In this document: one piece after another, positions 41,494-50,896 of the stretch
How positions within the stretch are numbered: position 1 is the stretch's first letter
Layout of the letters: every line of letters starts with the position of its first letter
DNA from: Bactericera cockerelli
Lineage: Eukaryota; Arthropoda; Insecta; Hemiptera; Triozidae
Length of the DNA: 64,000 nucleotides
Direction: 5' to 3'
NCBI GenBank assembly: GCA_024516035.1
Contig: CM044959.1
Coordinates: 10,900,088-10,964,087, forward strand
Notes under the pieces: generated by a model
What the model was told of the DNA's origin: nothing
Database searches by the model: none
What the model saw: only the letters and a program-made list of their open reading frames with translations
Program-made: the position numbers and the translations under genes

Positions 41494-41690
41494 ATACTCT
41501 TTCGTGGAAGGTAACCACCAGGCGAGGTTAATGCTCAAAGCATTTGCTACCACCTAACCCTCAGAGTCTTATTATTATGTGGTCAAAAACTCAAATTAAT
41601 GAGGAAAACTTCATGCACTGGGTGGGATTCAAACCAACTACGCTACCTGGATTACCAGATAAGCGCGTAAACCACTTGACTACCAGTGTA
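41494..41690 (-). mobile_element. SINE family A, small head deletion
   Basis: Minus strand TACACTGGTAGTCAAGTGGT, then GGTAGCGTAGTTGGTTTGAA, which lacks the GGATCC segment before the B box. (ATA)n precedes it on the plus strand. It ends 130 bp before the 54-nt candidate exon. Confidence 0.8.
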
Positions 41691-41818
41691 CCTAAACTGT
41701 TTTTAACATCCAATACTGAAGATACAAATTTGCGCATACCATAAAGAGAGTAAAGTTATTTACCAGGTACATAGATGAACTTTTATTTACTTTCTATTTA
41801 TATTTTTTGTTATTACAG

Positions 41819-41872
41819 AAAATGGAAAGTGCATTCATGTACGGAGGAAAACTATTAAAGACTAGTGCACAG
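41819..41872 (+). CDS. Candidate 54-nt coding exon with strong splice sites, gene unknown
   Basis: A long pyrimidine-rich tract ending TTTTGTTATTACAG precedes 41819, and CAG then GTGAGTGC follows 41872. The 54 bases are open in one frame and read KMESAFMYGGKLLKTSAQ. The ATG at 41822 (ACAGAAAATGG) has a good context, so this is either a first coding exon encoding 17 residues or an internal phase-0 mini-exon whose skipping keeps frame. No repeat family matches it, unlike its flanks. The peptide was not recognised. Partner exons were not found nearby; neighbouring sequence is SINE A on the left and MITE fragments on the right. Confidence 0.5.
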
Positions 41873-42444
41873 GTGAGTGCATTGGAAAAATAAACGCAAG
41901 GCGACATTCAATTTAAATCAAGTAAATTAAATCCCTTCAACCTATCGTTGCCACAGGTAGGACCCTCCCGTTACTTCAGGTATTAGCTGTAGTTTACCGC
42001 TCGCTTTCCTTTCATACGTGAAATTTTCTTAACCCTAAGGTTCCTAAGGGCCAAATTGTAAAATCGGATTACAATACAATCATCCCATAAAATATATAAG
42101 ACCTGTTTGACTGCTGGCGTAAAGGGACTTTTCAGTTTTACCTCGGCAGTATAAACAAGGTATATTCTATTCTACAACGAAGATTCCCGGTTCTGGGGTT
42201 TGTCATGGGGGCAAGTAAAAAGCAAAACTCCCCCTCTCAACAGTCAGAACCCAAATAAAAAGAACCTAATCCGAGATAACGCAGGCTCTGATTGATGGAA
42301 AGCCCAACTTATGGGACGGTCTTCCCTTATCTGTCTTGTATTTCTTTAGGGCCAAATTATAAAACAGTATTAGGTATATAATATAATGTATTATATCGCT
42401 CCCGCTTTTTCCTTTTTGAACGGATTTCTCTCTCGATTCAACGA
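41873..42444. other. No gene; two isolated MITE-B end words
   Basis: AGGGCCAAATTGTAAAATCG at 42048 and AGGGCCAAATTATAAAACAG at 42349 are MITE-B ends about 300 bp apart in the same direction, without visible matching right ends. Confidence 0.4.
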
Positions 42445-42560
42445 ATTGAATTGAATTGAATACTTTTATTTATTTGTACAAGAATAATATTATAAAAAAT
42501 ACATCTCTTATAAGCTAAGTCTAACTTCTGAGGAAATAAGGAAAGTATAATACTGCGAAT
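42445..42560 (-). mobile_element. LINE-type 3' tail fragment
   Basis: Same family as 33735-33850. It begins with (GAATT)n on the plus strand and includes CTTATAAGCTAAGTCTAACT. Confidence 0.6.
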
Positions 42561-42799
42561 ATGATGGGAACTCTACCCTCTTCTCAAACATTGGAAGAAA
42601 TCTACTATATCTGTAAATAAAAATCAAAAAAAGGAAGTAAAAAAAAAGTATGTATTATATTTTTTTTAGAAACACGTAAATGGGTTAGTGCTGATTTTAA
42701 TATGCATATGTAAAGCGTACATACAATGTAGGTAATACTATCTACTAGTCGACATGTCAGGTACAAGATGCAGTAAGCACATGCACTGGCCATCCATGT

Positions 42800-43190
42800 G
42801 GAAACTATCTCCCTCTCCACTCCTCCATCTCTCTCTCTTTACCTATTTTCCCTTCCCTCCTCCCTACGTCTCTCTCTCTCTCTCTCTCTTTTCTCCCTCT
42901 CCCCTTCTTACTCTCTCTCCGTCCTTTCCTCTCTATCTCTCCTTTCTTTATCTCTCTTTATTTCTTCTTCCTCTCTTTCTTTCTTCTTCCTCTCTTTCTC
43001 ACTCTCCCTTTCTTCCCTATCCGTTCCTCTCTTTTCCCTTATTTCTCTTTCTCCGTCTTTCTTCCCTTTTCGCCCCTCTATCTCTCACTCCCCCACTTCC
43101 GCCTCTCTCTCTCTCCCTCCCATTTTTCTACCTCTCTTACTTCTGTCACTCTTATTCTCTCAACTCCACCCTTCTCTCTCCTAGTGCCCT
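42800..43190 (+). repeat. CT-rich tract
   Basis: Imperfect pyrimidine sequence, ending 16 bp before element H. Confidence 0.88.
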
Positions 43191-43205
43191 ACTAGTACAT
43201 CCTAG

Positions 43206-43390
43206 TTGGGTGGAAGAGATTGCCATAGGCAATAACCCCGCCCTTTAGTTAGAACATAATTATGTATATATTTTGTTTAATTTTTTTTTCTTATTTATAT
43301 TATTAATACTGTCAATTTTTATATTTAATTTTTACCATTATTTGTCTATATATATGTTCTACTAATAAAGAGTTTCTAAATAAATAAATC
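43206..43390 (+). mobile_element. Element H, full length
   Basis: TTGGGTGGAAGAGATTGCCA, GGCAATAACCCCGCCCTTTA, CCATTATTTGTCTATATATA and TACTAATAAAGAGTTTC with (AAAT)n. Good reference copy. Confidence 0.78.
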
Positions 43391-43394
43391 CTAT

Positions 43395-43680
43395 TCCCTC
43401 CTTTTTCCAACATTTTTCTCTCCTTCTCACAACCCTCTCTCTCTCCGTCCCTTCTTTATCTCTCTTCTTTATCTCTTTCTTCCCTATTCGTTCCTTTCTC
43501 TCACCTTATTTCTCTTCCTCCTTCCAATCTTTCTCCCTCTCTATTCCCTTTCCGCTCCTCTATCTCCCTCACACAACCCTCACTCTCTCCCTCACACAAC
43601 CCTCACATAACCCTCACTTTCCCTCACTCTCTCCCTCACACAACCCTCACTCTCTCTCCCTCACATGTTTATCTTCTCTA
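43395..43680 (+). repeat. CT-rich tract with CTCACACAACCCT repeats
   Basis: The 3' part (43568-43672) repeats CCTCACACAACCCTCACTCT with variations. Confidence 0.85.
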
Positions 43681-43740
43681 TTCCACGATTAACTTTCACT
43701 TCCGCTGCTGATATCCTCATTCCGTTCTGAACCATCTCAT

Positions 43741-43965
43741 AGCATAGCATAGCTTATTAGAATTAGACTCGCTTGCTATGCGGAAGGTCCCGAGTTCGAA
43801 CATCCGAGCTGACAAAAAACTGTAATTGAAATTTGGAGTGGTAAACTTGCTTACCTTCATGCTATGCAGAAGGTTCCTGGTTCAAACCAGAGCCGACAAT
43901 AAATTGAAATTGAAATTTGAAGTGCACTAATCCCTCGTGAGTAAAATTGAGTAGTTTTTGTGTAG
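43741..43965 (+). mobile_element. Dimeric Ala-like tRNA SINE
   Basis: Two tRNA-like heads in tandem: CTCGCTTGCTATGCGGAAGG with CCCGAGTTCGAACATCCGAG, then TTCATGCTATGCAGAAGGTT with CTGGTTCAAACCAGAGCCGA. Each is followed by a TGAAATTTG(G/A)AGTG linker. The second continues into CCTCGTGAGTAAAATTGAG, a family D-like tail. Confidence 0.6.
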
Positions 43966-44005
43966 ATAGGGGGGAACTAGAGTATACATAGATATATTGC
44001 ACTGG

Positions 44006-44222
44006 TACACTGGTAGTCAAGTTGTTAACGCGCTAGTCTGGTAATCCAGGTAGCGTTGGGAACCGTTGGTTCGAATCCCACCCAGTGCATTAATTTTTCC
44101 TCATGAATTTGAGTTTGTGACCACATATTAATAAGACTCTGAGGGTTAGATGGTAGAAAATGCTTTAAGCATTAACCTCGCCTGGTGGTTACCTGCCTTC
44201 CACTAAAGTGTTATTATTACTA
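44006..44222 (+). mobile_element. SINE family A, full length
   Basis: CACTGGTAGTCAAGTTGTTA, GTTCGAATCCCACCCAGTGC, GACTCTGAGGGTTAGATGGT and CCACTAAAGTGTTATTATTA. Confidence 0.83.
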
Positions 44223-44460
44223 TTATCATTAGAGTATCCATACAAATAGTATGGAACCTGTGGCGGCATTGCAAGCAAGTAATGAAGTAGGTACTTAGAC
44301 AGATGGTATGGAAGTCTCGTAATGGTATGCTAGGGTGTGGACCCAAAAGAAATGAAATAGCAGGAGGCATGTTCTGAGATATTTTACGGCAATGCCTCTT
44401 TCTTGGACTGAGATGGCCCCTATAGGATAACGAACTAAAATATACATTAGGTGTTTCTCG

Positions 44461-44605
44461 TTTCCCCCTCTCTCCCTCTTCTTTGTCTCTCCCTATCTCT
44501 CTTCTCTCCCTATCTCTCTTCTCTCCCTTTCTTTTTTCTCTCTCTCTCTCTCTCTCACTCTCTCTCTCACTCTCTCTCTCAATTTCTCAAATAATCCTTC
44601 TCTTT
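44461..44605 (+). repeat. (CT)n tract
   Basis: CTCTCCCTATCTCTCTT units, then (CT)n. Confidence 0.88.
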
Positions 44606-44827
44606 AATTTTTCTCTCACGTACTCTCTGCTCTCAAGTAAGGGTTTTACTTCCGTATACGTATCAAGAAGGAAGGGAGAAATTACTCCATTCTCGAGTCA
44701 ATGAGATAGTAAATCAGGTCATCAACCGCTTTAGGAACCCCTGAAATCAAAACCTCATACGATACGTTCATACGTGTACCAATAATTCGACAGAGAAAAA
44801 AAGCGACCATAATTATTTTCAACACAC

Positions 44828-45080
44828 CACGTTTCTCTTAAATCCAGTTCTCTTAAATCCAGTTCTCTTACATCCAGTTCTCTTAAATCCAGTTCTCTTA
44901 CATCCAGTTCTCTTACATCTAGTCCTCTTCAATCCAGTTCTCTTACATCCAGTTCTCTTTAATCCAGTTCTCTTACATCCAGTTCTCTTATATCCAGTTC
45001 TCTTACATCCAGTTCTCTTAAATCCAGTTCTCTTACATCCAGTTCTCCTATATCCAGGTATTAAATCCAGATTTGACTGA
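44828..45080 (-). repeat. 15-bp minisatellite, about 15 units
   Basis: The unit TCTTAAATCCAGTTC alternates with TCTTACATCCAGTTC. On the minus strand it reads as pentapeptides (K/R)RTG(C/F/L/Y) without a stop, but there is no ATG. The right edge, AAATCCAGATTTGACTG, matches the end of the MITE at 48036-48212. Confidence 0.9.
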
Positions 45081-45339
45081 CTTATTATTGTAAACAAAGA
45101 GGGCTTTCTTGGTGCTTCACCTTAAAATTACCGGACTTGAAATCTTTCCACCTTGCTCGAGGAAGTTGTTTGTCATCGCTTTAAGACATCCTCCTCACAA
45201 ACTTCCTCTCCCCCTGTTTCCTAACTCCTAATTCCATGTTTACATCCCTCCCTCCCTCCCTGACTCCACTCTGGATTCAAAATGGAGGGAGGGGGGGGGG
45301 ATCTGAGGGGAGGAGAAAATTATTTGAAAATTGAAAAAT

Positions 45340-45405
45340 GATTTGGCAGAGGCAGAGAGAGGGAGAAAGAAATAAATGAAAGAAGAAGTGAAGGAAAGAA
45401 AAATA

Positions 45406-45470
<65 letters not shown>

Positions 45471-45655
45471 TGTGTCTGTTAGTGTGTATGTGTATACATA
45501 CAGAAACATGTGTGTGTTTCTGTGAGTGTGTGTGGGGGGGGTTAGTGTGTGTGTGTGTGTGTGTGTGTTTGTATGAGTGAATGTGTGTGTGTGTATGTGT
45601 GTGTGTGTGTGTGAGAGAAAGAGAGAGTGTGCATGTGTGTGAGAGGGAGCTGTAT
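45340..45655 (+). repeat. Compound GA/GT tract
   Basis: (GT)n, (GA)n and GTGTGTGTTTCTGTGAG mixtures alternate; a run of G lies at 45535-45541. Confidence 0.9.
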
Positions 45656-45693
45656 TTTCCCTGGTGGCAAAGTCGCAACTCGTAAACCTCAAG

Positions 45694-45757
45694 TAAATCG
45701 AACTCAGGATCTCTGTGCTACGGGCAGTAGTCACAACCGTTACGCCACGGTGGCTGG
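45694..45757 (-). mobile_element. SINE family E head fragment
   Basis: The minus strand starts GCCAGCCACCGTGGCGTAAC and carries a B-box-like GATCCTGAGTTCGATT. The body is missing; the other side is the GT/GA microsatellite at 45340-45655. Confidence 0.65.
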
Positions 45758-46094
45758 CATCCTAATTGAATGTACCACATGTAATCGATAACAAAAGTAA
45801 TGGTAGTAGGTAAATTATGACGAATTTCAAAAATACATGCTAGGATAAATAACAAGAAAATGAGTTTGCAATGCTTATCTAAGGCACCCGATCCAAAATC
45901 GTGCTCAGACAGCTGTTATACATATTTTGGAATGATTAAGACACAGGTGGCAATTTTTATCAAAGAAAATAATTATACTGTATGGTTATTTGCTGAAACA
46001 TGAGATTCTTCACAATTTTGAGGGTAGCACAGCTCTTGATAGCTCTTTTCACTTTTTTAAGTCCCTTAGGTAACTTATTTTCTTTATACCCTGG
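45758..46094. other. Nothing recognised
   Basis: AT-rich without supported features. Confidence 0.35.
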
Positions 46095-46262
46095 CAATGT
46101 CGAACAGGGAGTAGACCAACAGTCTGGCTGGGGGACTATAAACAGGGAGTAGACCAGCATTGGCTTGTTTCTGGGGGCCCTTGTCAAATACTAGCCTCCT
46201 TAAAAGTGCTGAGTCATTACTCCACTGTCTGGCTACCATAACGCCACCCTATGATGAATGTC
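46095..46262 (-). mobile_element. Repeat family L
   Basis: The minus strand matches 41000-41240 (CATAGGGTGGCGTTATGGTA, GGCCCCCAGAAACAAGCCAA) but has only two copies of the 38-bp unit. Confidence 0.75.
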
Positions 46263-46676
46263 GCCAATAGTTAGATACTCATACAAATAACTAGGTACTC
46301 TGGGGTACTCATTTTTCCTCACAAGGTATAAGAGGACCCGAGACATCCCATTTTTTTAAAACTCAGTCGGGAGGAGTGTCTGGTGTCTTTTCCTTAGCTC
46401 TCTGTCTGTTCCCTCCGTCCCAGCTCAGGCTGGAAGAGGATCTGTGCAGTCTCTTAGTACAGACGTGAGGTCAAGTCATCTCCAGGCACCACAGGAGTGG
46501 AAAATCTTAACAGGAACTGCAAAGATTTTCCTATGACATTTAAAAGAGATTTTCTTTTCCGTTTTTCATTAAGGAGTTTTTCTTTTCATACCACTACTAT
46601 TTATATAGCCTTTCTTTCACTCTTTTCTCTCTCTTGAATCACTCCTTCTTTCTCACGTTTTTTCTCTATTAACTTC

Positions 46677-46677
<1 letters not shown>
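46263..46677. other. Nothing recognised
   Basis: Slightly GC-richer at 46370-46500; no supported feature. Confidence 0.35.
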
Positions 46678-46737
<60 letters not shown>

Positions 46738-46742
46738 CTTGT
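46678..46742 (+). repeat. (CT)n tract
   Basis: Nearly perfect (CT)n with one TT break. Confidence 0.9.
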
Positions 46743-46804
46743 ATATTTCAATCTGTTTTTGTGTTTGCTTCCTAACTTTTAACCTTTCCTATCCTTCAAT
46801 ACTA

Positions 46805-47045
46805 TCCCTCCTCTCCCTCCCCCTATTGACTTTCACCCCGCCCCTTTTTCAATTTCCCCTCTTCCCTTACCTCACATCCCCCTTACCTCACATCCCCCAC
46901 TCCTCCTCTTGACTTTCACTCCGCCCCCTTTCTCAATTTCTCCTCTTCCCTTGCCCTCACTTTCCCCACTTCTCATTCCACCTCCTCTTGAATTTCGACC
47001 CGTCCCTCTTTCAATCTGCCTCACTTTCAATTTCCTCTCCTGCCT
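46805..47045 (+). repeat. About 95-bp pyrimidine-rich minisatellite
   Basis: TTGACTTTCACCCCGCCCCT, TTGACTTTCACTCCGCCCCC and TTGAATTTCGACCCGTCCCT mark three unit starts; each is followed by TTTC(A)ATTT and CTCTTCCC. Confidence 0.7.
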
Positions 47046-47221
47046 TGCGTTCTTCCCCCCTAATTTCTCTTCTTTTCTTCGGACCAAATTCTTTTCCCTC
47101 AACGACGTTCAATTACAGCTTTCTAATTTCATTTTTCCGAGGAACATAAAAGGAGAAAAGAAAAGCTAGAAAGCAGAAAACCCACGACACTTGTTTCGTT
47201 CACCGCTTTCCATTAGATAAT

Positions 47222-47375
47222 AGAGAGAGAAAAGAGAGAGTCAATGAGTGAGAAAGAGAGAGGGAGAGAGAGTGAATGAGTTAGGGAGAGAGAGGGAGAG
47301 AGAGGGAGAGAGAGAGAGAGAAGGAGGAAATTGGAGGGACAGAAACGGATAGTGAAGAAAAGAGAGAGAAAGTTA
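47222..47375 (+). repeat. GA tract split by the 47376-47759 transposon
   Basis: GA-rich sequence stops at the TTA target and resumes at 47768-47828. Confidence 0.88.
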
Positions 47376-47759
47376 AGGTCGATTCACACTCACCCGTGCC
47401 GTGACAGTTCCGTGACCGGTAGTTGATTCTACCGGCCGTGAACCCAAAGTAAATTCTATTCACACTGATCAGTGCTCCAACCGCGCAGTGGCAGTGTTTT
47501 GTCGTCGTTATCAGTTTTTCGTCGTTCATAATTGCGGAGATACACTGGTAAATTCAAAATCACCGGCCGTGAAAATCGAAAAATATCGTCCGTAAGTAAT
47601 GTGCCGGATGGTACGAGCACTGTTTGCACTGTCACGGCCACTTGCCGGGCGAGTGGGAATAGGGCCCTTCAAATTCCTACAAGAATCTGTTTTCCCTTGC
47701 TGGAAGGATCACGTCACGGACGCGGCACTGACACGTCACGGGTAAGTGTAAATCGACCT
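47376..47759. mobile_element. CpG-rich 384-bp DNA transposon derivative, TTA target duplication
   Basis: AGGTCGATTCACACTCACCC and GGGTAAGTGTAAATCGACCT are inverted ends. TTA flanks both sides (47373-47375 and 47760-47762), suggesting PIF/Harbinger type. Repeated GTGACGTG-like and CCGTGAC words fill the subterminal parts. GA microsatellite lies on both sides, so it landed in a GA tract. No transposase frame. Confidence 0.82.
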
Positions 47760-47785
47760 TTAATGAATGAGAAAAAAAGAGAGAA

Positions 47786-47828
<43 letters not shown>

Positions 47829-47943
47829 AGGGATGACTTCTGATAGGATTATGTCTAGCTTTTCACTTTTACACCGATATAACCTCTTTTCTTTTTCTTC
47901 TATGTTTGAAGATATGAGTGTTTCACAGCTTCCTGTCTCATTT

Positions 47944-48034
47944 GAGGTCGAGTGGTTAGGCGCTAGTCTGGTAATCCAGGTAGCCTGGGAACTTGTTAGT
48001 TCGAATCCAACTTATGCCTTAATTTTTCCTCATA
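47944..48034 (+). mobile_element. SINE family A cut by a TA-flanked MITE
   Basis: GTCGAGTGGTTAGGCGCTAG and AGTTCGAATCCAACTTATGC are kept; at CTCATATAG the sequence passes into the pogo-like MITE at 48036. Confidence 0.7.
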
Positions 48035-48035
48035 T

Positions 48036-48212
48036 AGTAAAACCTGGATATAAAAGAACTCCAGGAATCGGAATTTTTTTTTATCTTATATCCAGGTTTC
48101 TCAGAGGTTATTTTCCTTTATAGAGAGGTGAATTTTCTGGAAATTGTTCTCTTATATACTAGAGGTTTTTCTTATATCCAGTTCCCTGAAGTCCAGATTT
48201 GACTGTATCTTT
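48036..48212. mobile_element. Short MITE with CTGGATATAA-type ends
   Basis: TAGTAAAACCTGGATATAAA at the left and GAAGTCCAGATTTGACTGTA at the right are imperfect inverted repeats; inner TTATATCCAG motifs recur. It interrupts SINE A. The ends match the right border of the 15-bp minisatellite at 44828. Confidence 0.65.
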
Positions 48213-48252
48213 GAGATCATGAACAATTATTGGAATAGAGGCGCTCTCTGAA

Positions 48253-48396
48253 ATCCCTATAGGTCTTGTTTTATCACTGAAGTTAAACAACGTCCAGAAA
48301 GATCAGGACTTTGGAATGGTGACTATTCAAGGTGAAAGTTAAGGGATAGTGTCCACAAGATTAACAAATCCTGTTTCATGATTCCGGCCTTAGAGT
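48253..48396 (+). mobile_element. Diverged 5S SINE head joined to a GGGCCAAATT MITE end
   Basis: ATCACTGAAGTTAAACAACG and GGACTTTGGAATGGTGAC match the internal part of 5S rRNA seen in the other family F heads. From about 48338 the sequence switches to MITE-B sequence ending AACAAATCCTGTTTCATGAT, so one element is inserted in or truncated by the other. Confidence 0.55.
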
Positions 48397-48720
48397 GATA
48401 GTGTCTTAGCCCGTCCAGTAGGATTGTCACTGATAGGGGTTCCATATTTCCTGGTTCTCTGCACACCCTACTTGACATTTCTCTTATCAGCCAACTGATA
48501 AGCCGTTATCAGCTAACACAAACACGTCAGAGTGGCTGTTAATTGGCTTCCACTGTTGTCACTAAGGACTGTTTCCGAAACTGGAATCCTTTCAATTTTG
48601 ATGGATAATAATAATCTAATTGATAACATGGAACTTAAAATAAATAAAAAGGGTATCTGTCCGGCTGCATTCGTGTTCCAGCCTGAGGCATGGCCTAATA
48701 TTTATATTTCCTAACCCTAG
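48397..48720. other. Nothing recognised
   Basis: An open frame (48532-48714) has no domain; likely chance. Confidence 0.3.
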
Positions 48721-48988
48721 TTGTTGTTGTTGTTGTAGTCAGCTTGGCTACAGCTGGAGGGGGGAGTGATGGTCTCCAGCCAACTTTATTTCATAGTTAG
48801 CTCATCCTGAACCACATATTTCTATGTGCGATCAACCATCATGAGGACTTGGATTTTTCTCTATAAGCCATACCCTTAGGAAACTGCAAGCTAGCCTGGC
48901 TTGTAAAGGTTGGCTAGTCTGTTCTCTGTTTATAGTCCTCTAGCGAGACACTGGTCTTCTCCCTGTTTAACGTCCCCCAGCCAGACTC
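48721..48988 (+). mobile_element. Repeat family G, full length
   Basis: Same landmarks and same two ends as 30763-31028: (GTT)n at the 5' side and CCCCAGCCAGACT at the 3' side. The shared ends suggest a discrete element of about 265 bp. Confidence 0.78.
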
Positions 48989-49175
48989 TACATTCTAATC
49001 CTAACCCTAGTCTACACCATGAGGCAAATTATTGATTCATACATACTCAATTTTAGTGAATATTATACTCAACAGCCGTAATCAGCTGATTAGTGACTTA
49101 TCACCCTGTTGAATGTGATTGATAAACGCCAACTTGGGTGAAATCTTCTGAACACGCAAATAACAGAGAAATAAA

Positions 49176-49430
49176 ATATTTTTTTTTTACAAAAACGAAC
49201 ACAATACTTCCGATTTCTAACATTAGAAATTTCTCGGAAGTATTATGAAAATAGTTGAAATCGGAGAAAAAAAATATTTTCTTTCCAAAAACAAACACAA
49301 TACTTTCGATTTCTAATATTAGAAATTTCTCGGAAGTAATATGAAAATAGTTGAAATCAGAGAAAAAAATATTTTCTTTACAAAAAACAAACACAATACT
49401 TCCGATTTCTGATATTCGAAATTTATCGAG
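49176..49430 (-). repeat. Tandem repeat (about 106 bp, about 2.5 copies) at the start of FKBP2 intron 1
   Basis: The unit holds AATACTTCCGATTTCTAA, a near-palindromic TTCTAATATTAGAA core, CGGAAGTATTATGAAAATAG and an AAATATTTT run. It repeats from about 49176, 49282 and 49386, the last copy touching the FKBP splice donor. A single diverged unit in opposite orientation lies at 917-1018, so the unit is a dispersed repeat that was later amplified here. Confidence 0.85.
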
Positions 49431-49436
49431 ACTCAC

Positions 49437-49657
49437 CTCGAATCGAACTTGGTTCCGTCAGCCAGCGTGCCGGTGTAGTGCATGGTGAGACTCTCCCCCT
49501 CTTTGCTCTGGGCGTCACACCCATCCGGTTTGTACACATACTCAATCTTCAGGCCATTGGGCAGCTCCTTGACCTTGTTCTCAGCCAGAACGGTGTCCAC
49601 CAGAACTAGGATCAGACCCAGCAGAGCCAGGCCACACCCACCGAGCCAGACAGTCAT
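49437..49657 (-). CDS. FKBP2: FKBP2-type ER peptidyl-prolyl isomerase, first coding exon (partial)
   Basis: This exon encodes 73 residues plus two bases of the next codon. The protein is expected to catalyse cis-trans isomerisation of proline bonds in the secretory pathway. Residues 1-25 form a signal peptide: a hydrophobic core rich in L, V and G, then VLA followed by ENKVKEL. The FKBP fold begins around residue 34; MHYTGTLADGTKFDS at residues 59-73 is the classic FKBP strand and loop, with Y61 and D72 matching conserved pocket positions. The coding part ends at 49437 against GTGAGT on the minus strand, and splicing inside the FDS(S) motif fits the family. ATG at 49657 is chosen because it starts the signal peptide; the frame stays open upstream but is low complexity there. 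No ER-retention tail or second exon was found, so FKBP2 is preferred over FKBP14 only by the N-terminal pattern. Intron 1 opens directly into tandem repeats. Confidence 0.9.
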
Positions 49658-49800
49658 TTTTGACAGCCGACGAGAGAGCAACCGGTGGAAAAAAACCGGT
49701 GAGTAAAAACCGGTGAGTAAATAAAAACCCGGTGGAAAAAGGCGATGGAAAATTTCACAGTTGATTTTTTTTTTTTTGGCTGTAACTTCCACAGCAGTTA
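49658..49800 (-). promoter_or_regulatory. Probable 5' UTR and leader region of the FKBP2-like gene
   Basis: The bases upstream of the FKBP ATG hold three to four short imperfect repeats of a CACCGGTTTTTACT-type motif and a run of T (A on the coding strand). No TATA box or clear initiator was recognised. The transcription start is unknown, so the extent is an inference from the exon position only. Confidence 0.35.
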
Positions 49801-50220
49801 AAAGTCAGATGATCGCGAGCTAATGTTTATTCTGGCTGAAATTGGGAGTGGGAAGTTGTGATTAAATATTTTGTTTAACTTTTTGGATTGGTAGAAGAGG
49901 ATTGAAAATGAGATCCTATCCTAGAATTTAAGGGTGGAGAGGGAAGGGAGAAATAGAAGGAAAAACGAAAGAGAAATAGACTTTTTGGTCCCTTTTTGGA
50001 AAAGCTCACCCAGGTGGGGAATGAACCCGTGGTCTGAGGGTGAAATAGGTATGTTGCTAGTTTTACAAAACTAACAAATGCTTACATGATATTATGTGGA
50101 AATTTAAATTAAAAAAGCTATGTTTATTATTGTAAGTTTAACGTTCCCTTCAAGTTCTAAGGCTTTCGCAACGAGGATTTTAGCCTCAATCCGCTGAAAA
50201 CTTATACCAACTCTATTAGG
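49801..50220. other. Upstream region of the FKBP2-like gene, nothing recognised
   Basis: GGAATGAACCCGTGGTCTGAGG at about 50018 is tRNA-like on the minus strand but isolated. Confidence 0.35.
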
Positions 50221-50531
50221 TTCGAATTTGAGTGGTCACCCATCCAAGTCCTGACAATCACGCTGGATGTTGCTTAACTTCAGTGTGTTAGTGACAGAAA
50301 TGGTGTATTCTGTATTCTCTATTCACGATGAATACACCAATTGTTGTTCTGTCACTAAAGGTAAACAACATGCAACCGAGGCTAAGACTTGGATAGGTGA
50401 CCATTCAAATTTGAACCCTCGTGATGCTATCTGTACCCGCCCCCCTTAAGGCTGAATGAGGTTAATTTGAGTAGCTGTCTTTTAAGTTTCCGGCGAATGG
50501 AGGGTAAAAATGGTAAAATCCCCGTCGTGAT
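50221..50531 (+). mobile_element. 5S-rRNA-derived SINE (family F), two heads facing apart, with body
   Basis: A minus-strand 5S-like head occupies about 50221-50312 and a plus-strand head about 50329-50430, their 5' ends meeting in the middle. The plus copy continues into the shared body (AATGAGGTTAATTTGAGTAG, GCGAATGGAGGGTAAA, CCCCGTCGTGATATGA). The body's end reappears after the nested LINE at 50938-50967 (CCATGCAGTAGAAAGGGACG). The pair is a large imperfect palindrome. Confidence 0.75.
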
Positions 50532-50535
50532 ATGA

Positions 50536-50896
50536 TGTTAATTTATAATCTTGTAAACAATAATATTACATGTCTAGAACTCAAAGAAAAAATAGTGGAA
50601 AAAACACCAAACCCCATTTTAAGAAATACAAATATTGAAATCTTCACAGTCCCTCACCCTAGACTTACTAAACTTCATGAATCGCCACTGAACAGAGCAA
50701 TGACTCTATGTAATGAAGTACACCTAAGTACAGACGACTTTTTACTGTCTAAGGAAGCTTTTAAAGCAAATGTAAGACAATTAGTTTTTAGTTCGCTATA
50801 GTTTTAAGTTCTTAATTAGTTTATTTTAATGTGAACATTGGTATTGTTGTTTCAATTTATAGTTCTAAGAATTTTTGAAACAATGTTATGTTCTTA

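Noticed and set aside
44828..45058. CRISPR-like regular repeats
   Set aside because: The 15-bp units are contiguous with no spacers and the context is eukaryotic.
45240..45734. Long T/H-rich frame on the minus strand
   Set aside because: Artefact of (GT)n/(CA)n and GA repeats.
1..49436. Remaining FKBP2 exons on the minus strand
   Set aside because: I looked for a GWDQGLLGM-type core and the terminal VFDVELL strand and saw none; they may lie beyond the window or be missed by eye. A tblastn with an insect FKBP2 would settle it.
49658..49792. N-terminal extension of the FKBP2-like protein
   Set aside because: The open frame upstream of the ATG is low complexity (K/F/P/G repeats) and would bury the signal peptide.
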